Shown one piece after another: positions 29,579 through 38,592 of a stretch of 64,000 nucleotides of DNA. Position numbers and translations under genes: made by a program. A model generated the notes under the pieces. It saw nothing but the letters and a program-made list of their open reading frames with translations, was not told where the DNA came from and did not search any database. Where the stretch lies: the NCBI RefSeq assembly GCF_900109345.1, contig NZ_FNZN01000001.1:751883-815882 (forward strand), in the 5' to 3' direction. Position 1 is the stretch's first letter; every line of letters starts with the position of its first letter. Source of the DNA: Maribacter orientalis. GTDB taxonomy: Bacteria; Bacteroidota; Bacteroidia; Flavobacteriales; Flavobacteriaceae.

Positions 29579-30211
29579 ATGGAATTATTAGATAAATTAA
29601 ATTGGAGATACGCCGCAAAGGCAATGAACGGTAAAAAAGTGGCTGAAGATAAAATAGAACGTATTTTAGAAGCAGCACGTTTAGCTCCTACATCAAGTGG
29701 GTTGCAACCTTTTGAGATTGTCGTCGTAAAGAATCAAGAAATTAAGGAACAAATTAGACCAGTCGCATGGAATCAATCTGTAATTACAGATTGCTCTCAC
29801 CTACTTGTTTTTGCAGCTTGGGATACCTACACGGCAGAAAGAATAAATTACATGTTCGACTTAACAAACGAGATTCGTGGATTTAAAAACGAAGGGTGGG
29901 AAAATTACCGTCAAATGCTATTAGGTTCTTATCCACAAAAAAGTGCTGAAGAAAATTTTAACCATGCTGCAAAACAAGCTTATATAGCTTTTTCACATTC
30001 TATTATTGCAGCGGCATACGAAGGTGTAGATGCTACTCCGTTAGAAGGTTTTGAACCAAATGCAGTTGATAAAATTCTTGGACTTCGTGAGAAAGGTTTG
30101 CGAAGTGCTGTATTATTGCCAATTGGTTATAGAAATGAAAGTGAAGATTGGTTGGTAAACTTAAAGAAAGTGAGAAAACCAATGAAAGAGTTGGTTACTA
30201 TTCTTGAATAA
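29579..30211 (+). CDS. NAD(P)H-dependent nitroreductase (NfsB-like)
   Basis: A 210-residue FMN flavoprotein of the nitroreductase family, which reduces nitroaromatics, quinones and other electrophiles. RYAAKAMNGKKV at the start, ARLAPTSSGLQPFEI (FMN phosphate site), EGVDATPLEGFEP and LPIGYRNESEDW near the end are family blocks. It is the last gene of the TetR operon, followed by a terminator, and supports the idea that the operon detoxifies electrophiles. A decayed relative lies at 34249. Confidence 0.9.
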   Translation: MELLDKLNWRYAAKAMNGKKVAEDKIERILEAARLAPTSSGLQPFEIVVVKNQEIKEQIRPVAWNQSVITDCSHLLVFAAWDTYTAERINYMFDLTNEIRGFKNEGWENYRQMLLGSYPQKSAEENFNHAAKQAYIAFSHSIIAAAYEGVDATPLEGFEPNAVDKILGLREKGLRSAVLLPIGYRNESEDWLVNLKKVRKPMKELVTILE

Positions 30212-30270
30212 GCTTTTGAAAATGAAAAGGACAAAGAAGTTAAGCAATTTTGAATTTAAGTTCTTAAGAA

Positions 30271-30303
30271 AAGGGTTGTCACAAATAGACAACCTTTTTT
30301 TGT
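30271..30303 (+). terminator. Terminator of the TetR operon
   Basis: AAGGGTTGTC and GACAACCTTTTTT form a stem of about 9 pairs with a 7-base loop and a long T-run, about 60 bases after the nitroreductase stop. Confidence 0.85.
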
Positions 30304-30412
30304 TACCATTAGTTAGCAATGGGTTGCGTATTTATAGCTACTAAGGCATCGTTCATTGACACTCAAATCGCTATAAGTTTTAATAATTCTATACTGAACT
30401 TTAGAAAACCAA

Positions 30413-30420
30413 TATCTTCG
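30413..30420 (+). promoter_or_regulatory. -7-like promoter box of the EamA transporter gene
   Basis: TATCTTCG differs from the consensus TAnnTTTG in one position and ends 8 bases before the ATG at 30429, so the transcript would have almost no leader. No clear -33 box. Confidence 0.45.
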
Positions 30421-30428
30421 CGCGCATT

Positions 30429-31328
30429 ATGTGGATGTACCTTGGACTTTTAGCGGCACTATTTTTAGGCTTACACAACCTATGTAAGAAACACGCAGTA
30501 CAGGGTAATGAAGTCTTTCCTGTTTTACTAGGTACTATCTCTTCAGGATTTTTATTGCTCCTCCCCTTTTATATTGGCTCTCAATTTTTTAAAGAGTACA
30601 TGATTGAAATTCAGTTTTATATTACTGATATTCCCTTAAAAACACATGGTTTTATTGCGGTTAAGTCCGCTATTATGGCTGCTTCATGGGTATTGGCATA
30701 CCAGGCATTAAAACATCTCCCCATTACTATAGTTACTCCTATACGTTCTGCTGGTCCGTTTTTCACCTTTATTGGTGCAATAACTATATATAACGAAAAG
30801 CCGAATACATATCAATGGATAGGCTTTTTTCTTATCATTTTTTCAGTTCTGCTTTATTCGAGAATTGGAAAAAAAGAAGGAATCCACTTCAAGAACAACA
30901 AATGGATATTTGCAATTATTGGCGCAACTTTTTTAGGTGCTTCCAGCGGTTTGTATGATAAATTTCTGATACAAAGTTTAGCTTTAAATCCGCAAACATT
31001 ACAATTCTGGTTTTGCTTTTATACGGTCTTAATTTTGCTCATTATTTTAACAATTACCTGGTTTCCGAATGCAGACAAAAGAAAAGCCTTTAAATGGCGG
31101 TGGTCTATACCCTTGGTTGGTATCCTATTACAAATAGCCGATTATTTTTATTTTAAGGCATTACAAGACCCTGATGCATTGATTATGTTGCTATCTGCCA
31201 TTAAACGCAGTCAGATATTGATAGCAGTAGTGATAGGTGGGGTTTTATTTAAAGAACAAAATAAACGAAAGAAGTTAGTGCCACTAGCGGGAATTATGAC
31301 AGGTGTTTTTCTAATTCTATATTCCTAG
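30429..31328 (+). CDS. EamA/DMT-superfamily transporter
   Basis: A 299-residue inner-membrane protein of about 10 helices built from two EamA repeats (roughly 1-140 and 150-299); PIRSAGPFFTFIGAI and FKEQNKRKKLVPLAGI mark the ends of the repeats. Members export amino acids, metabolites or toxic compounds; the substrate is unknown. It is a single-gene unit with its own -7-like box. Confidence 0.82.
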   Translation: MWMYLGLLAALFLGLHNLCKKHAVQGNEVFPVLLGTISSGFLLLLPFYIGSQFFKEYMIEIQFYITDIPLKTHGFIAVKSAIMAASWVLAYQALKHLPITIVTPIRSAGPFFTFIGAITIYNEKPNTYQWIGFFLIIFSVLLYSRIGKKEGIHFKNNKWIFAIIGATFLGASSGLYDKFLIQSLALNPQTLQFWFCFYTVLILLIILTITWFPNADKRKAFKWRWSIPLVGILLQIADYFYFKALQDPDALIMLLSAIKRSQILIAVVIGGVLFKEQNKRKKLVPLAGIMTGVFLILYS

Positions 31329-31457
31329 AAAACGAACAAGTTTGCGAGTGGCAATTATAAAAATGGAGGTTATACTCGATTTTCCCCATTCGATGGCTGT
31401 ATATTTGTTCAATTATTAACCTTTACTTGGGTTAAGTAATTTCATTTGTTAATAGTT

Positions 31458-32069
31458 ATGTCGTTTAAAAAACTGAATCCGTATTTGTTAGAAATGTTAG
31501 AGGGCTTTTCAATTGAAGAACCTACACCTTTTCAAAAAAGCAGTATTCCCATTATAAAAAGTGGTTCAAATGTATATTGTACCGCTCCAAAAGAAAGCGG
31601 AAAAACGACTACTCTAATCCTTACCACACTTCAAAAATTAAAATGTGAAGCAGTTGGTAATGCACCCAGAGCTGTCGTAGTTGTTGAGAATAAAGAAAAG
31701 GTATTAGAACTTTACGATGAATTTCTGCGGTATACGAAGTATTCTTCCCTTCGAGTGTATGCAAGCTATAAAGAGTTACATATCGATATTCAAAAATCGG
31801 AAATATTTGAAGGTATAGATATATTAATAACAACCCCTACTACCCTACACAAATTGTTTCTTTTAAATGGTGTAAGTACGTCGCAATTAAAAATTTGCAG
31901 TATTGATGATGGAGATTTTCTGGTTCAAAAATCAGAATACACCGCTATGATTACAGTAGCTCAGAGTATAATGAAGTGTCAGTATGTATTGTATTCTGAA
32001 AAATTGAATCCGAAGTTAAAACGCTTCGAAGATTTCTTCATGGAACGTGCAAACCATGTGAAAATTTAG
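31458..32069 (+). CDS. Degenerate single-domain DEAD-box-like protein
   Basis: A 203-residue protein equal to only the first RecA-like domain of a DEAD-box helicase. A Q-motif-like FSIEEPTPFQKSSIPI and a Walker-A-like APKESGKTT remain, and TTPTTLHKLF stands for motif Ib, but motif II reads IDDGD instead of DEAD and the helicase C domain is missing. There is no internal stop, and the codon pattern is clean, so it looks like a working protein with an altered role, perhaps RNA binding or regulation of a true helicase. The ATG at 31458 is preferred over a TTG at 31446. Confidence 0.7.
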   Translation: MSFKKLNPYLLEMLEGFSIEEPTPFQKSSIPIIKSGSNVYCTAPKESGKTTTLILTTLQKLKCEAVGNAPRAVVVVENKEKVLELYDEFLRYTKYSSLRVYASYKELHIDIQKSEIFEGIDILITTPTTLHKLFLLNGVSTSQLKICSIDDGDFLVQKSEYTAMITVAQSIMKCQYVLYSEKLNPKLKRFEDFFMERANHVKI

Positions 32070-32145
32070 CACGAGAATAGACTTCTTTTTTTGTGAGAAT
32101 ACAAAAAAATGAGATATGTTTAAATTTGATGATGTTCGATAAAAC

Positions 32146-32268
32146 CTATTCTTCAGTTGAATTAGAATTTGATATTTCTTCTTTCATATCCATGCCTTTA
32201 ACACATGACACAACCACTAAAAGTAAAATGCTTGAGATAAGATTAATTCTGCTAGTTATAGATTTCAT
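32146..32268 (-). CDS. Possible small lipoprotein
   Basis: On the minus strand an ATG at 32268 opens 40 codons: a basic start, a hydrophobic segment and a lipobox VVSC (Cys22), followed by an acidic tail ending STEE. This is a complete lipoprotein signal in a very short gene. It is too short to test by coding statistics and no -7 box is clear upstream, so it could be the remnant of a longer gene. Confidence 0.45.
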   Translation of the reverse strand: MKSITSRINLISSILLLVVVSCVKGMDMKEEISNSNSTEE

Positions 32269-32451
32269 ACTAGGTACTAACGTTATTGGTCAATGACTTA
32301 TTATATCGACCAACGATTATCGTTGAATTACAATTATTTTAACAATGGTGTGTTTAGTGTATGAAATTTTAAAAAAAATAGAAGCATAAGATAACTTCGA
32401 CAATTTTGAGATATACGGTAAATAAATTAAGTGAAACTATAGTTTTTTTAC

Positions 32452-33225
32452 TTAGACCTTTGTTTGTTTATTATAACTAGGGTCAGTTAGTTTTTTAATA
32501 GTGCTAGTATAGCCTATATCAAAAATGGTATCAATATATCTCATGTCGAATGTAGCAAATGAGCTTAATTCTTCTGGTGAAATGACTAAGTCACATTCTA
32601 CAAATTTTGCTATAGAATCTGAAACAGACTTTATTTTATAAGCCCTATCTACAACATTATACGAATGTTTTAAGTCTTTAAGTTTAATGTTCTTTAGTGG
32701 ATTAACATAACTACCAATGATTTTATCGCAATGAGATAGCAAGGGTTCAACAGGAAAATTGTTAAGCACACCACCATCCACATAATAAGAACCATTGATA
32801 GCGATTGGCGAAAAGACGCCAGGAAAAGTGGCAGAGGCCAGTATTGGCTTTATTAATTCTCCTGCTTGAAAAATAACGAGATCACCTTTTATTATATCTG
32901 TTGCGGTAATAAATAGAGATTTTGGTAATGATTCAAAAGTATCTTTTGGGAAGAACTTTTTAAACTCATCGTAAAATTTTTCAGTATCCAGAAATCCTGG
33001 TTTTTTACGAGCAAATCTATAAGTATGAAATATAGGAATAGCTTTGAAAAACTCTAAAATAACAGGCCATTTAATTCCTCCAGCATACAAAGCACCTACG
33101 ATTGCCCCGGCACTTGTACCTGATATATGTGTGGGTGATATACCATATTCCTCTAAAGCTTTAATAACTCCTATATGAGCAACACCCCTAATGCCTCCAC
33201 CTGATAATACTAAACCTATGTTCAT
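32452..33225 (-). CDS. Patatin-like phospholipase (RssA type)
   Basis: A 257-residue lipid acyl hydrolase. SGGGIRGVAHIGV is the oxyanion loop, the nucleophile Ser is in GTSAG (near 43) and the catalytic Asp is in DGG (near 151), so the Ser-Asp dyad is complete. There is no signal peptide, so it is cytosolic and may act on inner-membrane phospholipids. It resembles RssA of enterobacteria. It stands alone. Confidence 0.9.
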   Translation of the reverse strand: MNIGLVLSGGGIRGVAHIGVIKALEEYGISPTHISGTSAGAIVGALYAGGIKWPVILEFFKAIPIFHTYRFARKKPGFLDTEKFYDEFKKFFPKDTFESLPKSLFITATDIIKGDLVIFQAGELIKPILASATFPGVFSPIAINGSYYVDGGVLNNFPVEPLLSHCDKIIGSYVNPLKNIKLKDLKHSYNVVDRAYKIKSVSDSIAKFVECDLVISPEELSSFATFDMRYIDTIFDIGYTSTIKKLTDPSYNKQTKV

Positions 33226-33414
33226 TTTAGATGCTTTTTATTGTATAACTGATAAAGGAAATAATCACTTTTTGATGACTATTATAAATTAGAATAATCC
33301 ACTATCTATTTCTGCATTCGCTATACCAAAACTATAGTAGTATTTTTATTATTTGTGAATTGAACAAATAAATTAATCTGTTATCGGTTTAAACCAATTG
33401 TAACTACTATAAAA

Positions 33415-34029
33415 TTATAAGTCAAAGGAAATTTTAATACCCTCTATAATCATACCAGTACCTATAATAGCAATGATTAAACCCATTATCTTACCTATGA
33501 CAGAGATAACATTATAACCCACTATTCTAACTATATGGTCACTTAACCTAAAAGTGAAATAGGTTATTAAACTCATAAGTCCAAAGATAGCTATTACCAA
33601 AAATATTTGAATGGGCTCAACTTTGGATACAAAATTCATTGAAGTAACAATCGTACCAGGACCAGCTAAAATTGGTATTGCTAGAGGAGATACCGCTATG
33701 TTTTCATCAATGTGTACATCATTTATACTTTTAACACTAGATTGTTTTGATTGAAGCATATCAAAACCGATATAAAAAATTAAGATACCGCCAGTAATTT
33801 TAAATGCGGGAATACTAATGTTGAAAAGTTCAAAAATAAACTTACCTAAAAGCACAAAAACGGTTACAATAATAAATGCAATAATATTGGCTCTTTTATT
33901 TATATCTAGTTTTGTTTTTTTATCTGCACCTTGCGTTAAGGACAAAAAAAGTGTCATGTTCGATATGGGGTTTGTAATAGCAAAAAACCCAGTGAATACG
34001 GTAATTGAAAAAGTAATTAAGTTATCCAT
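33415..34029 (-). CDS. MarC-family integral membrane protein
   Basis: A 204-residue protein of six helices in the MarC/UPF0056 family. FFAITNPISNMTLFLSL in helix 1 and AIPILAGPGTIVTSM in the middle are the family's conserved blocks. The function of MarC proteins is not settled, though transport of a small compound is likely. Single-gene unit, no signal for regulation seen. Confidence 0.88.
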   Translation of the reverse strand: MDNLITFSITVFTGFFAITNPISNMTLFLSLTQGADKKTKLDINKRANIIAFIIVTVFVLLGKFIFELFNISIPAFKITGGILIFYIGFDMLQSKQSSVKSINDVHIDENIAVSPLAIPILAGPGTIVTSMNFVSKVEPIQIFLVIAIFGLMSLITYFTFRLSDHIVRIVGYNVISVIGKIMGLIIAIIGTGMIIEGIKISFDL

Positions 34030-34248
34030 TTGTCCTGAAAAAAATTATCTAAATAGTATAGGAAAACTTTCCCCTCTTATTTTTTAAAAATGCAAAACTA
34101 CTTGAATTATCTGACGTGGAATAGTGCTATATGATAAAGCCTTAATAAAATTAATGTCTTTAAAATTTTGCTTGTGAAGAGTAAGTATATACTAAAAGAA
34201 TATACAGCAATATAAATCGATACATTCTAATCTTTCCGTTACTCTAAA
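34030..34248. other. Intergenic region between the MarC gene and the nitroreductase remnant
   Basis: About 220 bases that must contain the MarC promoter on the minus strand. Nothing else seen. Confidence 0.35.
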
Positions 34249-34500
34249 TTATTTCCAAGTAACGATATCCTCAAAATCTCTTCTAGACTTCTCATGTGCA
34301 GGAGCTGCTTTTCTATAACCAGAAGCGACTATAAATGATAACCCACATTTATCAGTATCTACGGCAAATTTTTCTTTTAATAATGCTTCAGCTTTTTCTT
34401 GATGAAATCCTTCAATCGGGCAACTATCAAATTCAGTTATAAATGCTTAAAATCTTTCATCAAAGTCATAATATAAGCCGCCGTTAAAAGTAGAATATGC
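34249..34500 (-). pseudogene. Remnant of a nitroreductase (C-terminal part)
   Basis: The minus strand ends with a clear nitroreductase C-terminus: FDSCPIEGF, then EKFAVDTDKCGLSFIVASGYRK and a TAA at 34251-34249 (quoted in pieces). Just before FDSCPIEGF the frame meets a TAA, and the upstream sequence shows only scattered pieces in other frames (TAAYI). The FMN-binding N-terminal half is missing, so this is a dead fragment. It belongs to a different subgroup (SCPIEGF) from the intact nitroreductase at 29579. Confidence 0.8.
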
Positions 34501-34667
34501 ATAAACTACTTTACTAAACATTTAGTGCCCGTACACATTTCTATTAGTAATTGAGGTAAAATGGTAACTGAGGAAAAGGAAAGGTTAAAGCATAATAATA
34601 TTTAATGCGCTTTATGTTGTTTTATATTTTAAAGTAGTTTTTTCAATTAATTAAACCTATGTTAAAA

Positions 34668-34700
34668 AATGAATATTCATTCTTTATTGTGATACCTTTG
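34668..34700 (+). promoter_or_regulatory. Promoter with AATGAATATTCATT operator before the CurA-like gene
   Basis: AATGAATATTCATT (34668-34681) is a perfect 14-base palindrome. TACCTTTG (34693-34700) fits the -7 consensus TAnnTTTG. The palindrome lies where the -33 region would be. It is the same as the operator of the TetR gene at 28265 except for one central base, so that TetR protein probably controls this gene as well. The leader would be about 110 bases long. Confidence 0.7.
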
Positions 34701-34816
34701 AATAACAATTAGAAATAACTCTGAAAGCTTGAGTTTAACTGCGTAGTGTAAAGATTAACTCTTTAACTATAACAAACTTTAGTCGATGAATTATTAATGA
34801 GGTAAATATATTAGCA

Positions 34817-35815
34817 ATGAGTAAGTCAATAAATTTAAAACAACGTCCAATCGGTACACCTACCCTAGCAGATTTCGAATTTAAAGAGCAGGAAAATAAC
34901 GTAACATTATCTGAAGGTGAAATTCTATTGGAAACTGAATATATTTCTGTAGATCCTTATTTACGTGGCCGAATGAGTGAAGCTAAATCTTATGTTGAAC
35001 CTTTTGAAGTAGGAAAACCTGTTAGTTCGGGTATTATAGCAAAAGTAGTTGATTCTAAAAATGAAAATTTTAAAAAAGGAGATTTCGTAGCAGGATTACT
35101 ACCCTGGAAAACTGAACAAATTTCGAATGGTGAAGGTTTACAGAAAGTTGATAAAGACAAAGCTCCTTTGAGTGCCTATTTAGGTATTTTAGGTATGACA
35201 GGCTTAACCGCTTTTTTAGGTCTTCATGAAATAGGGAAGCCAAAAAAAGGAGAAACTTTAGTTGTTTCCGGTGCTGCAGGCGCCGTTGGTAGTGTTGTTG
35301 GTCAGATAGGTAAAATACATGGTCTTAATGTTATAGGCATTGCTGGATCTGATGAGAAAGTGAATATGCTGACATCTGAACTTGGTTTTGACCACGGTAT
35401 CAATTACAAAACAACCAAAGATATGAAGTCTGCTATTCAAAAAGCAGCTCCCAATGGTGTAGATATCTATTTTGATAATGTTAGCGGTCCAATTTCTGAT
35501 GCTGTATTATTCAGTATTAATAGATTCGCAAGAATGGTTATTTGTGGTGCAATATCGGTTTATAATAACACCGAATTACCAAAAGGTCTAAGCGTACAGC
35601 CTTTCTTAGTAAAGAATAGTGCCTTAATGCAAGGGTTTATTGTTTCAAATTATGCGGATAAGTTCCCAGAAGCAATGAAGCATTTAGCTACTTGGTTGGG
35701 TGAAGGTAAATTGACTTACAAAGAAACAATAGTAGAAGGTTTCGAAAATACTCCCCAAGCATTTTTAGATATGATGGCAGGAAAAAATAATGGAAAAATG
35801 ATAGTTAAGGCTTAA
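34817..35815 (+). CDS. NADP-dependent oxidoreductase (CurA/prostaglandin-reductase type)
   Basis: A 332-residue zinc-free medium-chain reductase that reduces C=C bonds of enones and enals using NADPH. ISVDPYLRGRMS near residue 44 and SGAAGAVGSVVGQIGK near 150 (NADP site) are typical of the YncB/CurA/leukotriene B4 dehydrogenase group; no zinc ligands are present. It is followed after 36 bases by a DJ-1/PfpI gene. With its palindromic operator it fits an electrophile response. Confidence 0.9.
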   Translation: MSKSINLKQRPIGTPTLADFEFKEQENNVTLSEGEILLETEYISVDPYLRGRMSEAKSYVEPFEVGKPVSSGIIAKVVDSKNENFKKGDFVAGLLPWKTEQISNGEGLQKVDKDKAPLSAYLGILGMTGLTAFLGLHEIGKPKKGETLVVSGAAGAVGSVVGQIGKIHGLNVIGIAGSDEKVNMLTSELGFDHGINYKTTKDMKSAIQKAAPNGVDIYFDNVSGPISDAVLFSINRFARMVICGAISVYNNTELPKGLSVQPFLVKNSALMQGFIVSNYADKFPEAMKHLATWLGEGKLTYKETIVEGFENTPQAFLDMMAGKNNGKMIVKA

Positions 35816-35851
35816 TAAAGCCAATAGTTATAAATCAAAAAAAAATAGAAA

Positions 35852-36529
35852 ATGAAAATATTATTTGTATTGACCTCTCATGATACATTGGGAGAAACAG
35901 GAAAGAAAACAGGATTTTGGATTGAAGAGTTCGCTGCTCCGTATTACACTTTATTAGACAAAGGTGCAACTATTACAGTGGCTACACCAAAAGGAGGTCA
36001 AGCACCCATTGACCCTAGTAGTGATACCGAAGATGCGCAAACAAAAGATACGAAACGTTATAAAGACGATAAAGCAGCTCAAGATGTTATTGCAAATACA
36101 AAAGTCTTAACAAACATCAATGCTTCAGATTTTGATGCAGTGTTCTACCCTGGTGGACATGGACCGTTGTGGGATTTAGCGAACGATGCTACTTCTATTA
36201 AATTGATTGAAACATTTAACGCTCAAGAGAAACCTGTAGCATTTGTATGTCACGCTCCAGCAGCACTAAAAGGTGTTAAGGGAAAAGATGGTAATCCGTT
36301 AGTGAAAGGAAAGAAAGTAACAGGCTTTACCAATACGGAAGAAGCTGCTGTTCAATTAACCAACGTAGTTCCGTTTTTAGTAGAAGATATGTTGAAAGAA
36401 AATGGTGGAATCTACTCTAAGAAAGAAGATTGGGCTGCTTATGCAATTCAAGATGGTAATTTAATTACTGGTCAAAACCCAGCATCATCAGAACTGGTCG
36501 CTGAAAAGTTATTAGCTGCTTTGAAGTAA
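35852..36529 (+). CDS. DJ-1/PfpI-family protein (Hsp31-like glyoxalase III type)
   Basis: A 225-residue protein with the nucleophile elbow FVCHAPAAL (Cys near 132) and the acidic partner near the N-terminus (KTGFWIEEFAAPY), as in Hsp31-like proteins that remove methylglyoxal or repair glycated residues. FYPGGHGPLWDL is a family block. It shares an operon with the CurA-like reductase, so both probably remove reactive carbonyls. A terminator follows 22 bases after the stop. Confidence 0.88.
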   Translation: MKILFVLTSHDTLGETGKKTGFWIEEFAAPYYTLLDKGATITVATPKGGQAPIDPSSDTEDAQTKDTKRYKDDKAAQDVIANTKVLTNINASDFDAVFYPGGHGPLWDLANDATSIKLIETFNAQEKPVAFVCHAPAALKGVKGKDGNPLVKGKKVTGFTNTEEAAVQLTNVVPFLVEDMLKENGGIYSKKEDWAAYAIQDGNLITGQNPASSELVAEKLLAALK

Positions 36530-36551
36530 GACGATAATTTTCAAAATTGTA

Positions 36552-36587
36552 AAGGCCAGTAAACACATGTTTATTGGCCTTATTTTT
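36552..36587 (+). terminator. Terminator of the CurA/DJ-1 operon
   Basis: AAGGCCAgTAAAC and GTTTAtTGGCCTT form a stem of about 13 pairs with a 4-base loop, followed by ATTTTT. It can also serve the converging minus-strand operon. Confidence 0.88.
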
Positions 36588-36598
36588 ACACCTTTAAG

Positions 36599-37141
36599 CT
36601 AATTATATAAAATGTCGTAAGTATTGAATACTAAACCGCCGTCATAAGATTGCGTATCGGTTAGATTCAGTAAATAGCCTTCTTTTGAATTACCGAATAA
36701 ACGAATACCATCACCCAGTAGTAAAGGATTCAATTTTACTTTTAGCACATCTATGAGTTTATGCTCTAAAAGCCAACTAGCAAAAATACCTCCGCCGCAT
36801 AAATAGATATCGGTTTTAGAAGTTTCTTTTAGTTCTCGAATTGTTTCGGTTTCGTAATCAGCAAGTACATGAACTTTTTCATTTTTATTTTCAAAGCTCA
36901 AGGACTTAGAAAATATATAATGATTCATATGAGGATACGAAGGTTGCCCTGGTTTTAATCCGAAGTCATACCCAAACTCATACGTTTTTCGACCCATGAT
37001 AACGGTTTCAAATTCCTTTAAATCGGCCAAGTATTGTGAAATGCCGTTACCTTCTCCCACAAATTCGCTAATATCAGAATCGAGTCCGCATATAAAGCCA
37101 TCAATAGAAATAGCTACATAATACACTACTTTCATCATCAT
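36599..37141 (-). CDS. DHFR-like reductase (RibD C-terminal family)
   Basis: A 180-residue protein with the dihydrofolate-reductase-like fold of the RibD C-terminal family: YVAISIDGFICG at the start, VIMGRKTYEFG near 50 and DIYLCGGGIFASWL near 115 (NADPH site). Most such proteins are of unknown substrate and not folate enzymes. The protein begins with three Met codons (37141, 37138, 37135) and the exact start is open. It is the last gene of the minus-strand operon that begins at 39729. Confidence 0.85.
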   Translation of the reverse strand: MMMKVVYYVAISIDGFICGLDSDISEFVGEGNGISQYLADLKEFETVIMGRKTYEFGYDFGLKPGQPSYPHMNHYIFSKSLSFENKNEKVHVLADYETETIRELKETSKTDIYLCGGGIFASWLLEHKLIDVLKVKLNPLLLGDGIRLFGNSKEGYLLNLTDTQSYDGGLVFNTYDILYN

Positions 37142-37163
37142 ATCCGTTTTAGATATCTTAAAG

Positions 37164-38555
37164 TTATGATTTCGGAATTATATTTTGATTCACTTTGAAA
37201 AAGTTGGTTGGATCATATTGATGTTTTATGGATGCCAATCGTGTATAATTCTGTTTATAACTGGCTTGAACCCTTTCTTGGCCTTCATCCATCATAAAAT
37301 TAGAATACGCCCCTCCAGCAGAATATGGATGTAAAGCTTCATAATATCCTTTACACCACTTTGTAATTTTATCAGCATTCTTTGGGTCGGGATCAACACC
37401 GATATAAACGCCACAATATTCTGCGTCACGGTATGCCCATGGTGTGTCAGTTGCTCCTACTCTACTTGCTGCACCCGTAATTGGATATAAATGCATCTGA
37501 GATAAAGGGGTCGGTATCGCTGAACCGAATTTTAAATGCTGTGCCCGTATATCTGCGTTTAGTGAATTAAAAAAATCGGCACGCCAGTACCATTGCATAC
37601 CAGTAGGTAATAAGCCATCGAACATGGTCTGAATAGCAGGATAAGGCATTTCCCCAACATGAGCGAATATTGGTTTTTTCGCTAAAATTGGGACGAAAGC
37701 TTCTTCTGCCTTCGTCATATCACCAACATAACACCATACAATACCACAGAACTTTTTGTTGTGTAAATGTTCTGGAAATGGTGATTCTGGGATAATCATT
37801 GTTGCGATAAATCCATTAATATCATCAGAGGCTGTTCGGATAAATCCATCGAACCATTCCATAATTTCCTCTACTTGTTCAATGGGCCATAATGTTGGTC
37901 CACCATACACTGTTTTAAGTTTATGTGCTTGAAATGTAAATTCGGTAACTACACCAAAGTTTCCTCCTCCACCACGAATTGCCCAAAACAAATCTGGATT
38001 CTTATTTTGATTAGCTGAAACAATAGATCCATCTGCCAAAATCATTTCGGCTCCCAAGAGATTATCAATGGTGAGTCCGTATTTGCGAGCTAGATACCCA
38101 ACACCGCCACCAAGAGTCAATCCGCCAACACCAGTACTTGAAACCATCCCTGAAGGTATGGCAAGTCCATACTCATGGGTAGCTGTATCCACTTCATTCC
38201 AAATACATCCGCCCCCAACTTTTACAGTGTTATTCTCAGTATTTACCGAAATATACTTAAGCCCAGATAAATCAATGACCAATCCGCCATCGCATAATCC
38301 TAGTCCGCCACCATTATGACCTCCTCCTCTAATTGCAACAAGAAAATTATTATTCCTACCAAAGTCAACGGCTACTTTAACATCATTTACATCGGAACAC
38401 ATAGCAATAGCGCCAGGATGTTTATCAATCATAGCGTTATATACTTTTCGTATTTCATCATACGAAGTGTCGTTAGGTGTAATGAGAGTACCTTTTAATT
38501 GTTTTCGTAGGCTTTCTATAAGCTTTTCTGTGATAGGTTGTTGAAGGTTTTTCAT
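37164..38555 (-). CDS. FAD-linked oxidase of the berberine-bridge type
   Basis: A 463-residue flavoprotein oxidase. The FAD-binding PCMH domain has RGGGHNGGG (the His that usually carries the flavin covalently), SGMVSSTGVGGLTLGGGVGYL and AIRGGGGNFGVVT; the C-terminal BBE motif is FMMDEGQERVQASYKQN, then YDPTNFFKVNQNI. The Cys for a second covalent link to FAD is not obvious. Such enzymes oxidise sugars, alcohols or alkaloids. It sits between a truncated haemoglobin and a DHFR-like reductase in one operon, so an O2-using reaction is likely. Confidence 0.88.
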   Translation of the reverse strand: MKNLQQPITEKLIESLRKQLKGTLITPNDTSYDEIRKVYNAMIDKHPGAIAMCSDVNDVKVAVDFGRNNNFLVAIRGGGHNGGGLGLCDGGLVIDLSGLKYISVNTENNTVKVGGGCIWNEVDTATHEYGLAIPSGMVSSTGVGGLTLGGGVGYLARKYGLTIDNLLGAEMILADGSIVSANQNKNPDLFWAIRGGGGNFGVVTEFTFQAHKLKTVYGGPTLWPIEQVEEIMEWFDGFIRTASDDINGFIATMIIPESPFPEHLHNKKFCGIVWCYVGDMTKAEEAFVPILAKKPIFAHVGEMPYPAIQTMFDGLLPTGMQWYWRADFFNSLNADIRAQHLKFGSAIPTPLSQMHLYPITGAASRVGATDTPWAYRDAEYCGVYIGVDPDPKNADKITKWCKGYYEALHPYSAGGAYSNFMMDEGQERVQASYKQNYTRLASIKHQYDPTNFFKVNQNIIPKS

Positions 38556-38592
38556 GGTTTTGTTCCGTTTTTATGTAATAGTAGTACTGAGT

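Noticed and set aside
32093-32296. Plus-strand frame of 67 codons after the DEAD-like gene
   Set aside because: Lacks a good start and motif; the opposite strand has a more convincing lipoprotein signal.
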